From contig NZ_SRRY01000001.1 of assembly GCF_004792295.1 (NCBI RefSeq), forward strand, positions 351,501 through 415,500: a DNA stretch of 64,000 nucleotides. The letters are read 5' to 3'. The position numbers were made by a program, and so were the translations under genes. Positions 55,937 to 64,000 of the stretch are shown here, in pieces; the stretch's first letter is position 1; the number at the start of each line of letters is the position of its first letter. The DNA comes from Pseudoalteromonas sp. MEBiC 03607. GTDB taxonomy: Bacteria > Pseudomonadota > Gammaproteobacteria > Enterobacterales > Alteromonadaceae. The notes under the pieces were generated by a model that did not search any database, had not been told where the DNA came from, and saw only the letters and a program-made list of their open reading frames with translations.

Positions 55937-55971
55937 AAGGTTTGTCTGAAACTTCCCTTCAGGCAAACCTT
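55937..55971 (+). terminator. Hairpin after the TonB receptor gene
   Basis: AAGGTTTGTCTGAA and TTCAGGCAAACCTT (one G-U pair) with loop ACTTCCC. Only a short T-run follows, so termination may be partial, letting some transcripts reach the regulator. Confidence 0.55.
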
Positions 55972-56022
55972 GTTTCAAAACGCAAAATCACTTATAACAT
56001 AACGCATTGGAGAATCGAGGGA

Positions 56023-56685
56023 ATGTCTTTAGCTGTGAACACCATAATCGCCGATGATCACCCGTTATTTAGAAGTGCATTGCGTCAAGCTGCCGCGACA
56101 TCAGTGCCAGAAGAACATATTAAAGAAACCAGTGACATTGATGGTTTGTTTGCACTGTTAAGCGCTCACCCTGAGATTGAACTGATATTTTTAGACCTCA
56201 CCATCCCTGGTGCAAATGGCCTACAAGCCCTTTCGCAATTACGTAACCACTACCCAGATATCTTAGTGATTATGGTCTCTGCCAATGAGACACCAGCCAT
56301 AATAAAACAAGCAATGAGTCTTGGCGCTGCAGGCTACATTCCTAAGTCATCTTCTTTGGATGTCATCAGCGAAGCTATTAGTCATGTACTCAACGGCGAC
56401 ACTTGGTTACCACCTGAAGTAGATTTAACCGATGTAGTGATCAACGACGAACAAAGTGAATTTGCTCGCAACCTTGAAAAACTAACTCCACAGCAATACC
56501 GCGTACTAGCGATGATTGCCGACGGTTTATTAAATAAACAAATCGCCTTTGAAATGTCGATTCAAGAAACCACAATCAAACAACATGTGTCAGCGATTTT
56601 ACGCAAACTAAATGTTTATAACCGCACCCAAGCGGGCATTTTGTTTAATCAGCTTTCGCAAGTTGGCAAAATCGAAGAAAGCTAA
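56023..56685 (+). CDS. NarL/FixJ-family response regulator, orphan
   Basis: 220 residues: receiver with IADDHPLF, phospho-Asp58 in IFLDLTIPGANG and Lys in YIPKSS, then a LuxR HTH (LTPQQYRVLAMIADGLLNKQIAFEMSIQETTIKQHVSAIL). Start at ATG 56023 with GGAGAA 8 nt upstream; the longer ORF start overlaps the receptor gene. No kinase is adjacent. Position suggests control of the receptor and the hydroxybutyrate genes. Confidence 0.9.
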   Translation: MSLAVNTIIADDHPLFRSALRQAAATSVPEEHIKETSDIDGLFALLSAHPEIELIFLDLTIPGANGLQALSQLRNHYPDILVIMVSANETPAIIKQAMSLGAAGYIPKSSSLDVISEAISHVLNGDTWLPPEVDLTDVVINDEQSEFARNLEKLTPQQYRVLAMIADGLLNKQIAFEMSIQETTIKQHVSAILRKLNVYNRTQAGILFNQLSQVGKIEES

Positions 56686-56710
56686 TTTAAGCATTCACTC
56701 CCAGTTTTAA

Positions 56711-56740
56711 TTTAAAATTCCCATAAATGGGAATTTTAAA
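56711..56740. promoter_or_regulatory. Upstream activator palindrome, serine hydrolase promoter
   Basis: 13-bp perfect arms TTTAAAATTCCCA and TGGGAATTTTAAA with a TAAA centre. The core TTCCCA-N4-TGGGAA recurs at 58391-58406. Its centre (56725.5) is 61.5 bp from the GG of the -24 element, the same distance as in the other promoter. Likely binding site of the NtrC-type activator at 63054. Confidence 0.75.
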
Positions 56741-56784
56741 ACCAAGAAAAACAATAAAAGCCATTTACTTCAATACTTTAAAGA

Positions 56785-56801
56785 TTGGCATACTCCTCGC
56801 T
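56785..56801 (+). promoter_or_regulatory. Sigma54 -24/-12 promoter of the serine hydrolase
   Basis: TTGGCATACTCCTCGCT: GG at 56787-56788 and GC at 56799-56800 with exactly 10 nt between. Consensus is TGGCAC-N5-TTGCW. Almost the same sequence precedes the MacA-like gene. Confidence 0.82.
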
Positions 56802-56868
56802 TTAGTGCTCACATCAAAAACTATCTAAGTAAAAATAATAGATACAAATGAACACTAAGGACAACATC

Positions 56869-58353
56869 GTGTACACAGCTTGCAAAAAACTTGGCAAAAA
56901 ATTAATCCTTCCAACAATTACTCTTCTATCGCTTATTTTAAGTGCCTTTTCTGCACATGCAGATGAGCTTGACCAATGGCTGGTTGAGTTAATGCAAAAA
57001 AGAAATATTCCCGGGCTACAACTTGCTGTCGTTCGAGATAATAAAGTAATTAAAGTTGCCAGCTACGGAGTTGCAAATATAGAAGATAATATTGCAGTTG
57101 ATGCCGACACTTTATTTGTGATTAATTCCGCAACTAAAGCCTTTGTTGGTGTGGCACTGATGCAGCTTGTTGAGCAAAAGAAATTAGACCTTAATGCGCC
57201 TATTGGCACTTACCTACCCGAGCTGCCAACTCAGTGGCACGCTATAACAACAAGAGAATTAATGAGCCATACATCAGGCTTACCTGACATAATAAAAGAT
57301 GAAATTGCCAATCTAATCTCAGATCAAGGACCCGATGACGCATGGCAACAAGTACAAACTAAACCATTAGAGTTCGAAACCGGCACCCGTTTTAAATATA
57401 ACCAAACAAACTACGTCATTATTGGTAAGTTAATTAATAAGTTATCTGGGATGCCATTTCAGCAATTTATAGCAAAAAACCAGTTACAAAAAACTGAGAT
57501 GAACAGAACACTTGAAGCGGGCTTTGGCAATCTCAACAATGTTGTAAAACACTCGGCTAGACGATACGAAAAGCAAGGTAATGAACTAATAAATTCAAGA
57601 GAAGCCATTTTCTCACCAATGCTACAAACCGCCGCAGGTATGGCCTCAACAGCAACTGAGCTAGCAAATTGGCTAGTGGCATTACAAACAAATCAATTTA
57701 TTAATGCACAAAGTATTCAACAAATGTGGACCCCGACTCGACTAAAAAATGGTCATACTCAAGGCTTTAATCAGCGCTTAAATGGCTACAGTCTTGGTTG
57801 GCCTGTAATGGGACGAGAAGAACATCCGGCATTAGCTGCCATAGGTGGTAACAGAGCAGGTATCTTTGTTTACCCTGAAGATAATATGTCGATAGTAATC
57901 TTAACCAACTTGATTGGCGCAATGCCATCGCAATTTGTAGATGAAATTGCGGGCTTTTATATCCCTGAAATGAAACAAGAAAATGGCTTTGGTTTAGCGA
58001 AAAATATTAAACGCTTATGGCAAGTTCTTGAAGTGCAAGGCTATGAAAATGCAATTACAGCTGCGGATCAATTAGCTAAAGACGAGCAGATCCAATTTAC
58101 TGAAAGCGATATTAACTTATGGGGTTATTCGCTTATTAACCAAGACAAACTCAATGAAGCGTTAGCGATTTTTAAACTAAATACGCACCTTTACCCACAT
58201 AGTTACAATACCTTTGATAGCTTAGCAGAGGCATACTGGTACCTCGGTGATCTCAAGCAAGCAACCGCCAATTATAACCATGTGTTAAAGCTTAAACCTG
58301 ATAACACACATGCTAAAAAGCAGCTGGCTAAGCTTGCAAAGTTACTACAGTAG
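56869..58353 (+). CDS. Beta-lactamase-family serine hydrolase with TPR tail
   Basis: About 494 residues: signal peptide (LILPTITLLSLILSAFSAHA), class-C-like hydrolase with S87-A-T-K90, the YxN region reading Y-N-Q (FKYNQTNYVIIG, an altered motif), SHTSGLPD and IGGNRAG as a third motif, then a C-terminal TPR-like region (about 400-494: ALAIFKLNTHLYPHSYNTFDSLAEAYWYLGD). A GTG at 56869 with AAGGA 7 nt upstream is preferred; an ATG at 56848 in frame has no site. Probably a D-amino-acid or beta-lactam-type peptidase/esterase. Transcribed alone from the sigma54 promoter. Confidence 0.85.
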   Translation: MYTACKKLGKKLILPTITLLSLILSAFSAHADELDQWLVELMQKRNIPGLQLAVVRDNKVIKVASYGVANIEDNIAVDADTLFVINSATKAFVGVALMQLVEQKKLDLNAPIGTYLPELPTQWHAITTRELMSHTSGLPDIIKDEIANLISDQGPDDAWQQVQTKPLEFETGTRFKYNQTNYVIIGKLINKLSGMPFQQFIAKNQLQKTEMNRTLEAGFGNLNNVVKHSARRYEKQGNELINSREAIFSPMLQTAAGMASTATELANWLVALQTNQFINAQSIQQMWTPTRLKNGHTQGFNQRLNGYSLGWPVMGREEHPALAAIGGNRAGIFVYPEDNMSIVILTNLIGAMPSQFVDEIAGFYIPEMKQENGFGLAKNIKRLWQVLEVQGYENAITAADQLAKDEQIQFTESDINLWGYSLINQDKLNEALAIFKLNTHLYPHSYNTFDSLAEAYWYLGDLKQATANYNHVLKLKPDNTHAKKQLAKLAKLLQ

Positions 58354-58370
58354 ACTGCACTTTATATCTG

Positions 58371-58405
58371 TCCCACTTTTGATTTTATTAATCCCAAAAG
58401 TGGGA
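58371..58405. promoter_or_regulatory. Upstream activator palindrome, efflux operon promoter
   Basis: TCCCA-AAAG-TGGGA at 58392-58405 is the core; centre 58398.5, which is 61.5 bp from the -24 GG. A larger inverted repeat joins TCCCACTTTTG (58371-58381) with CAAAAGTGGGA (58395-58405), giving a second half-site. Same motif and spacing as at 56711-56740. Confidence 0.75.
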
Positions 58406-58458
58406 AAACCCATCTCACCTAAAAACAACAAAACCTTTAAAATCAATAAATTAAACCT

Positions 58459-58474
58459 TGGCACGTTCCTCGCT
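58459..58474 (+). promoter_or_regulatory. Sigma54 -24/-12 promoter of the efflux operon
   Basis: TGGCACGTTCCTCGCT: GG at 58460-58461, 10 nt, GC at 58472-58473; the -24 half is perfect TGGCAC. Start of transcription would be about 58485, 29 nt before the MacA-like ATG. Confidence 0.85.
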
Positions 58475-58513
58475 TTTGTGTTGCTAAACCTACAATACAA
58501 TGAAATATAGCCA

Positions 58514-59791
58514 ATGGATTTAGACAGCACACTAAAACGCAAACCTCAGCAATCAAAAGCTAAAAAATGGCTTTTTGGTGCAGCTATTGGCGTGTCAGCT
58601 CTTGGCGCTTTAATGGCGTATCAATGGGCGACCCCCACCGTGGTTGCTGCAAGCCAACTGCAAATAGCAACCGTAGAACAAGCCGATTTTGTGGTAAAAA
58701 TACGTGGCTTTGGCCGTTTAAAGCCAAAGTATCAACGTTATTTAACCAATACCGACACTGCAATGGTCGAAGCTATCCACGTTTATCCCGGCACTATCGT
58801 TAAAAAAGACACTGTGATTTTAAGCCTCGTCAACCCACAGCAAGCGCAGCGTTTATCGGTCGCTCGGCTAGAGCTTGCTCGCCAAAAAGCCAGTGTGAAT
58901 GAGCAAACAATTAATCAGCAAAGTGAGCTACTTGAGCGCCAAGCAAATCTCGCCATATTAAAAAGTGAGCTGCAAAGCGCAGAGCTTAGAGTCGATGCCG
59001 AAAGCAAACTGATCGAGCAAGGAATTGTTTCAAGCCTCGATTACAAACGAAGCATGCTAAACGTTGCACAGCTTACAGAGCGCGTAAGTATCGAGCAGCA
59101 ACGCCTTGCACAGCTTAAAGAAATGCACTTACAACGCAGCAAAATACAGCAAGAACTATTAAGCCAATTTGAGCTTAATTATCAAGTTGAGCAGCACGCT
59201 TTTGATCAGCTGCAAATAACAGCAGGCATCGATGGCATGCTGCAAGAGTTGAATGTTGAACTCGGCCAAAACCTCGTGCCGGGCACCCGCCTTGCGGTGG
59301 TTGGCTCAAATAAAGCACTCAAAGCAGAGCTAAGCGTGAAGCAAGCTGATGCCGAAAAAGTGGCACTTAATATGGCAGCAAAAGTAAATACCTTTAGCCA
59401 AGCTAGCCACGGTGAAGTTGATGCCAAAGTCACCCGAATTGACCCTATCGTTACCGATGGTCGAGTTATTATCGAACTTGATTTACAAGGCACTCTGCCT
59501 GCCAATGCCCGCCCCGATTTAAGCATTGAAGGCTATGTGGTTAGCAACATTATTCCCGATGCATTAACCATTAACGTGCCACAAAAAGCACAAGCACACA
59601 GCGAAGCCACGCTGTTTAAACTTAATCCAAATACCCAGTTAGCAACGCCAACCAATATCGAATTTGGTACACTCAGTGACAATCAAATTCAACTTTTAAG
59701 CGGTGCCACCGTGGGCGAACAGCTGATCATTTCAGACCTTTCTAAATGGCAGCATTTGGCAACAATAAAAATCGAACAGGACAGTTTATGA
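58514..59791 (+). CDS. MacA-like periplasmic adaptor (HlyD family)
   Basis: 425 residues: one N-terminal membrane helix (about 20-40), lipoyl-like halves (MVEAIHVYPGTIVKKDTVIL and LQELNVELGQNLVPGTRLAVV), a long helical hairpin (about 115-220) and beta-barrel. Links the ABC permease to an outer-membrane channel; no TolC-like gene is in the operon. ATGA overlap with the ATPase gene. No good ribosome site at the start. Confidence 0.9.
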   Translation: MDLDSTLKRKPQQSKAKKWLFGAAIGVSALGALMAYQWATPTVVAASQLQIATVEQADFVVKIRGFGRLKPKYQRYLTNTDTAMVEAIHVYPGTIVKKDTVILSLVNPQQAQRLSVARLELARQKASVNEQTINQQSELLERQANLAILKSELQSAELRVDAESKLIEQGIVSSLDYKRSMLNVAQLTERVSIEQQRLAQLKEMHLQRSKIQQELLSQFELNYQVEQHAFDQLQITAGIDGMLQELNVELGQNLVPGTRLAVVGSNKALKAELSVKQADAEKVALNMAAKVNTFSQASHGEVDAKVTRIDPIVTDGRVIIELDLQGTLPANARPDLSIEGYVVSNIIPDALTINVPQKAQAHSEATLFKLNPNTQLATPTNIEFGTLSDNQIQLLSGATVGEQLIISDLSKWQHLATIKIEQDSL

Positions 59792-60540
59792 AAACCAATA
59801 CGCTTATCTCATTAAACAAAATCGCCAAAGTTTATCGCGGCCAAAATGTTGAAACCTATGCATTAAAAGACATCAGCCTGAATATTAACCAAGGTGACTA
59901 TATCTGCATTAGCGGCCCATCTGGCTGTGGTAAATCGACACTGCTGTCATTATTAGGCCTACTTGATAGCCCAACTGCTGGCGACTATTTCATTAAAGAA
60001 GTCGACACAAAAACCCTCGATATGGATCAGCAAGCTGAACTTAGAAACCTTCACATTGGTTTTATATTTCAGTCGTTTAACCTAATTGATGAATTATCGG
60101 TTTTTGACAACGTGGCACTGCCACTCACTTACCGAGAGCCAGCCATGAGCCCTAGCGAAATAGAGATTGCGGTAAAACAAGCCCTTGATGAAGTGGAAAT
60201 GGGCCACCGTGCCCAGCATAAACCCAATCAATTATCCGGTGGTCAGCAACAGCGTATTGCTATTGCCCGCGCACTGGCTGGCAAGCCAAGTATTTTATTA
60301 GTGGATGAGCCAACCGGTAACTTAGATTCAAAAAATGGTGATGCTGTCATGGACTTGCTTGATGAGCTGAATAAAAAAGGCACCACCATTTGTATGGTAA
60401 CCCATGACTTACGTTATGCCGGACGTGCTAAAACGCAACTTAAATTGCTAGATGGTGAAATTGTTTCCTACTCAGAAGCTCGCCAAGCACCTAGCAGCGA
60501 CACCACAGAGCAAGTATTCGAAAGCGCCGAGGTGATGTAA
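59788..60540 (+). CDS. ABC transporter ATPase, LolD/MacB type
   Basis: 250 residues with Walker A GPSGCGKST, Q-loop in FIFQSFNLI, signature LSGGQQQR, Walker B ILLVDEPTGNLDS and the switch His in VTHDLRYA. Typical of the MacB/LolD/FtsE set. Start ATG 59788 overlaps the adaptor stop; TAATG overlap with the permease. The ATPase is a separate chain, unlike fused MacB. Confidence 0.94.
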   Translation: MKTNTLISLNKIAKVYRGQNVETYALKDISLNINQGDYICISGPSGCGKSTLLSLLGLLDSPTAGDYFIKEVDTKTLDMDQQAELRNLHIGFIFQSFNLIDELSVFDNVALPLTYREPAMSPSEIEIAVKQALDEVEMGHRAQHKPNQLSGGQQQRIAIARALAGKPSILLVDEPTGNLDSKNGDAVMDLLDELNKKGTTICMVTHDLRYAGRAKTQLKLLDGEIVSYSEARQAPSSDTTEQVFESAEVM

Positions 60541-62990
60541 TGAAATTAACCAAAACACGCGCCCAACTGAGCTTAGCGTGGGCATCATTAATGAATGCAC
60601 CGGGCTTTGTCACTGCGGTTATCGCAACGCTTGCTTTAACACTTGCCACCTTGTTTGTAGTGCTTAGCCTTGTTAACAGCTACTTTTTAAAGCCCCTTGA
60701 TGTGTACGATGAAAGCCGCATGGTGGTGGTTGAGCAATCACTTACTTATGATGACTACGATGCCACCGGCTTTCAAAGCTATCAGTCGATGGTGCATTGG
60801 CTTAAGCATAATCAAAGCTTTGAACAAAGTATGATGATCAATGCGGGTGAGCAAATTTTTGCAAACCTCGATGGCGAGCCAAAAGAGCCTGTGCTGTATG
60901 TTGGCGGCAACTATTTTGACTTATTAAACACGCCATTTTTAATGGGACAGGGTTTTGATCTTGGAGAAACGCTAGAAACTCCTGATGATCGGGTTGTTAT
61001 CTCTGCTAACTTCTGGCGTAAACATTACAACAGCGACCCGAACATTATTGGTAAAACACTTTCAGTCATGGCGGGTGAAACCGATTACGTGCACCGTATC
61101 GTCGGTGTTGTTGATGACTCATTCAGCCCACCTTACATGTTTAAAGCAAGTGATGTTGAAGTGTGGTTTCCATCAAGTGCGGACCGCCGTTTCTTTCACA
61201 ATGACGATTGGCAAAGCCCGTGGACAAACACTTTTAAAAACCTAAAACTGATTGCAGTTTTAAAGCCTGGGGTCACCATAGATCAAGTTAAAGTCGATTT
61301 AAAACAGCAAATTGATACGGTTAAATCAGAGTGGCTAAACAATGGTGGTATCACCGATGTAAAACCTGAAATAACCCCGTATCGTGACGTTGAGCTGGGT
61401 AATAACGATGACTTAAGCTTAATGATGTTAGCCGGTGCAGTAGGGCTACTGATTATTGCAGTACTGAATGTAAGCACATTATTCTTCTCGCGCGCTCTTG
61501 CTCAACATAAAACCCTCGCCTTGCAGGCGGTGTTAGGCGCTAAGCGCAGCACGTTATTTAAAAGTATCTTTTTACAGTCACTGATTTTAATGACCTTATC
61601 GGTAAGCATTGCGCTGTTTTTATCGGTATGGGGCATACGTTTATTTAAAGTATTGGCAGAAGGACGATTACCACTGGTTAACAGCTTGGCGGTTGATAGC
61701 ACGTTGGTCATTGTTGCCATCATACTGTGTATTGCTCTTGCTTATATTTTCTCTGTAATTACAGCGCGTTTGGTAAATTACAAAACCCTAAATACGCAAA
61801 TGCAGAACAGTGGTAAAGGCGGAGTTTCGCAGGTATCTGGCCGTACAGTGCGTATTTTAATTGGCTCACAAATGTTTGTTGCCGCGCTGCTTGTGAGTTT
61901 TTCTGTGATGGTAGTGAGTAAAGCCATGGGCACGATTAACCGCCCACTCGGCAGTGATACCGAAAACCTGTATTTTGCCAACCTGTTCCAGCCAAATAAT
62001 CAAATGTCATTGGCGGAACGCTACGAACATATGCTGCAATACAAGCAGGTTTTGCTTGATAGCCAAGGCATTGATGATGTTGCCCTGGGTCACAGCCCTG
62101 TTTCGCAAAGACAAAATGCCAACACCCTGACTGATGTAAACGGTAAAAGCTCAATTTTCTTCCCTAGTCAGTGGGTAGGGCCTGATTACTTTGCGTTAGT
62201 TAATACCAAAATTCTCGCTGGCCGCACCTTTAGCGAGCAAGCTATACGCGGTGAAACTAACGAGATACTGGTATCAGTCAGCGTGGCAGAAAACTTATTA
62301 CCAGGCCAAGACTATCGAAATATTATCGGCAAGAGCTACCAAGGCTTAGAAGAAAAGATGTATGAAGTGGTGGGTGTAACCGAAGATTTTAATCACCCTA
62401 AATACTACGATGAGTCGTTTGGTCGTCACATTTGGTGGCCAGCGACACCATATAGCTACATGTTTACTATTAAAGCTACTGATGGCGTTAAGCTGACTAA
62501 TAAACAAATACTTAATACGCTAAAAGAAAAGAACAGCGACTTAACCATGTGGCAGTTTAACGACTTACAGCAAGAGTACGACAATTTACTGTATATGAGC
62601 CGTCTGACCGTGGTTCTGTGTAGTACCTTAGCGTTATTTACTCTATTATTAGCAGCAATCGGTATTTTTGGGGTACTGAGCTACAACCTGGGTCTGCGCC
62701 GTTATGAGTTTGGTATTCGTATGGCATTAGGTGCGAAAAAAGCGCGCTTATTCAAGCTGATGAGTGTTGAAGCTATTATCCCTGTGCTCATTGGCTTTGC
62801 GGTTGCACTTGCTGTGGTAATGATGGGTTTTTACATGTTACAAGGCCAGCTAATGTCTTGGCTGATACTTGATGTAAGACTGCAATTACTCGCGTGGAGT
62901 ATTACCTTATGTATTGCGCTATTTGCTTGCTTTAGACCTTTGGTTTTACTACTTAAAGCAAAACCTATGGCTGCACTGCGTAACGATTAA
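60540..62990 (+). CDS. ABC permease with two MacB/FtsX modules
   Basis: 816 residues. A first helix (about 20-45), a periplasmic MacB-PCD domain (to about 290), three helices, then a second helix-periplasmic-three-helix module ending in FtsX helices (FGVLSYNLGLRRYEFGIRMALGAKKARLF). Family MacB/FtsX permeases normally have four helices; this duplicated form resembles the double-module permeases common in Acidobacteria and Bacteroidetes. Likely exports or extrudes a peptide or lipid-like product from the periplasm. Confidence 0.88.
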   Translation: MKLTKTRAQLSLAWASLMNAPGFVTAVIATLALTLATLFVVLSLVNSYFLKPLDVYDESRMVVVEQSLTYDDYDATGFQSYQSMVHWLKHNQSFEQSMMINAGEQIFANLDGEPKEPVLYVGGNYFDLLNTPFLMGQGFDLGETLETPDDRVVISANFWRKHYNSDPNIIGKTLSVMAGETDYVHRIVGVVDDSFSPPYMFKASDVEVWFPSSADRRFFHNDDWQSPWTNTFKNLKLIAVLKPGVTIDQVKVDLKQQIDTVKSEWLNNGGITDVKPEITPYRDVELGNNDDLSLMMLAGAVGLLIIAVLNVSTLFFSRALAQHKTLALQAVLGAKRSTLFKSIFLQSLILMTLSVSIALFLSVWGIRLFKVLAEGRLPLVNSLAVDSTLVIVAIILCIALAYIFSVITARLVNYKTLNTQMQNSGKGGVSQVSGRTVRILIGSQMFVAALLVSFSVMVVSKAMGTINRPLGSDTENLYFANLFQPNNQMSLAERYEHMLQYKQVLLDSQGIDDVALGHSPVSQRQNANTLTDVNGKSSIFFPSQWVGPDYFALVNTKILAGRTFSEQAIRGETNEILVSVSVAENLLPGQDYRNIIGKSYQGLEEKMYEVVGVTEDFNHPKYYDESFGRHIWWPATPYSYMFTIKATDGVKLTNKQILNTLKEKNSDLTMWQFNDLQQEYDNLLYMSRLTVVLCSTLALFTLLLAAIGIFGVLSYNLGLRRYEFGIRMALGAKKARLFKLMSVEAIIPVLIGFAVALAVVMMGFYMLQGQLMSWLILDVRLQLLAWSITLCIALFACFRPLVLLLKAKPMAALRND

Positions 62991-63053
62991 CAGCACAAAA
63001 TGGCAGCTTTAGTTTTAGCTTAAGCCACCTCAACAGGATAATAAGAAAACATC

Positions 63054-64000
63054 ATGGACAAAATCTTAGTCATAGACGATCAAGCTGATGTACGTCTGGC
63101 TGCTATTGTTGCATTACAACAACTAGGCTTACCATGCCTTGAGGCCGAAGGCCCTGAACATGCGCTTGAGTTATTAAAAACCGAGCACATTAGCCTGATT
63201 TTGCTCGATATGAACTACAAGCTCGACACTACCTCAGGTGAAGAGGGATTACGCTTTTTAAAGCAACTAAATCAATTAGGTTCAACCATACCAGTCATTG
63301 TAATGACCGCATGGGCCAGCATTGATGTTGCCGTTAAAGCCATGCAATTAGGGGCTGTCGACTTTGTTGAAAAGCCATGGAATAACTTACGCTTAACTGC
63401 CGTTGTGCAACAACAACTCAAGCTCAAGCAAAGTAATCACGACAATGCCTGTTTAAAGGCGCTTACCAGTGACACACAAGCACATTACATAGCTCAATCA
63501 GAAATCATGCAGCTGTTGCTTGCCAAAGCTGAGCGCGCAGCTAAAACCGATGCCAGCATTTTAATTACCGGCGAAAATGGCACTGGCAAAAGCTTATTGG
63601 CACATTATATCCACCAGCACTCACTCAGAGCTGATAAACGCTATGTAAGCGTGAATGTTGGCGCCATTGCCCCGACGCTATTCGAAAGTGAATTATTTGG
63701 CCATAAGAAAGGCGCTTTCACTGATGCCAAAGAAGACCGCTTAGGACGGTTTGAAATTGCCGAAGGCGGCACCTTATTTTTAGATGAAATTGCAACGTTA
63801 AGCCTTGAGCTACAAAGTAAAATGCTGCGCGTGCTAGAAAGCAAAGAATTTGAAGTGCTCGGCTCAAGCCAAACCAAAACCGCCGATGTTCGCATTATTT
63901 CTGCCACCAATAGCGAATTAGCTACGGCTATTGAGCAGGGTGAGTTCCGCCGTGATTTATTATTTAGACTCAATACCATTGAACTGCACATTCCACCGCT
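63054..64000 (+). CDS. NtrC-family sigma54-dependent response regulator, cut by window end
   Basis: First 315 residues of an open frame that runs past the edge. Receiver with IDDQADV, phospho-Asp52 (ILLDMNYKLDTTSGEEG, with an extra loop) and K in VEKPW; AAA+ domain with Walker A G173-ENGTGK-S180, sigma54-contact loop GAFTDA at 220-225 (canonical is GAFTGA) and Walker B GGTLFLDEI. Start ATG 63054 has a stop codon four codons upstream and only a weak ribosome site. It follows the permease by 63 nt and is the obvious activator of the two sigma54 promoters upstream; its kinase probably lies beyond the window. Confidence 0.9.
   Translation, partial: MDKILVIDDQADVRLAAIVALQQLGLPCLEAEGPEHALELLKTEHISLILLDMNYKLDTTSGEEGLRFLKQLNQLGSTIPVIVMTAWASIDVAVKAMQLGAVDFVEKPWNNLRLTAVVQQQLKLKQSNHDNACLKALTSDTQAHYIAQSEIMQLLLAKAERAAKTDASILITGENGTGKSLLAHYIHQHSLRADKRYVSVNVGAIAPTLFESELFGHKKGAFTDAKEDRLGRFEIAEGGTLFLDEIATLSLELQSKMLRVLESKEFEVLGSSQTKTADVRIISATNSELATAIEQGEFRRDLLFRLNTIELHIPP

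Overview
The window reads as chromosomal DNA of a marine gammaproteobacterium of the order Alteromonadales, most likely Pseudoalteromonas. This is an inference from gene content: the murB-birA-coaX-tRNA block, the ubiEJB-tatABCD-hemB block, a solitary second EF-G, a GlyGly-CTERM exonuclease, 7TMR-DISM signalling and many TonB/two-component genes. No database search was possible. Coding density is high; no insertion sequence, prophage, CRISPR array or rRNA was seen.

Layout. (1) 1-3.1 kb, minus strand: tRNA-Thr and tRNA-Tyr behind a strong stringent-type promoter, and an overlapping murB-birA-coaX operon. (2) 3.1-6.2 kb: secreted M1 aminopeptidase, DUF2057 protein, HIT hydrolase. (3) 6.2-9.4 kb: a CsgD/VpsT-like regulator behind a large inverted repeat, and a membrane hybrid histidine kinase. 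(4) 9.4-10.9 kb: manC. (5) 10.9-19.8 kb: a nearly complete methionine salvage locus (omega-amidase yafV, aminotransferase ybdL, mtnB, mtnC, mtnD, mtnA, mtnK) with a gamma-glutamylcyclotransferase-like gene and a CadC/ToxR-type membrane regulator in the middle. Two near-identical operators resembling tandem MetJ boxes lie in its two divergent promoters. (6) 19.8-26.9 kb: FMN glutamate-synthase-like protein, divergent SDR/LysR pair, small NTF2-like secreted protein, DUF885 lipoprotein, degenerate GGDEF protein. (7) 27-35.8 kb: ubiE-ubiJ-ubiB, tatABC, a small secreted protein, tatD, an active-looking diguanylate cyclase, hemB. (8) 35.8-41.6 kb: secreted nuclease with rhombosortase tail, small membrane protein, EF-G paralogue.

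(9) 41.8-48.4 kb, minus strand: one apparent operon for a tripartite tricarboxylate transporter (porin, tctC, tctB, tctA) followed by its CitA/CitB-type two-component system. (10) 48.6-53.3 kb, minus strand: 3-hydroxybutyrate utilisation (GntP-type permease, secreted MetX-like hydrolase, 3-hydroxybutyrate dehydrogenase, CoA-transferase scoAB). Divergent from it is a TonB-dependent receptor followed by an orphan NarL-type response regulator.

(11) 56.7-64 kb, plus strand: a serine hydrolase with a C-terminal TPR region, a MacA-like adaptor, an ABC ATPase, a duplicated-FtsX permease and the start of an NtrC-type sigma54 activator that runs off the window. Both transcription units (hydrolase alone; adaptor-ATPase-permease-activator) have a sigma54 -24/-12 element, and each has a TCCCA-N4-TGGGA palindrome whose centre lies exactly 61.5 bp upstream of the -24 GG. 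This looks like a small self-contained sigma54 regulon and is the most interesting thing in the window.
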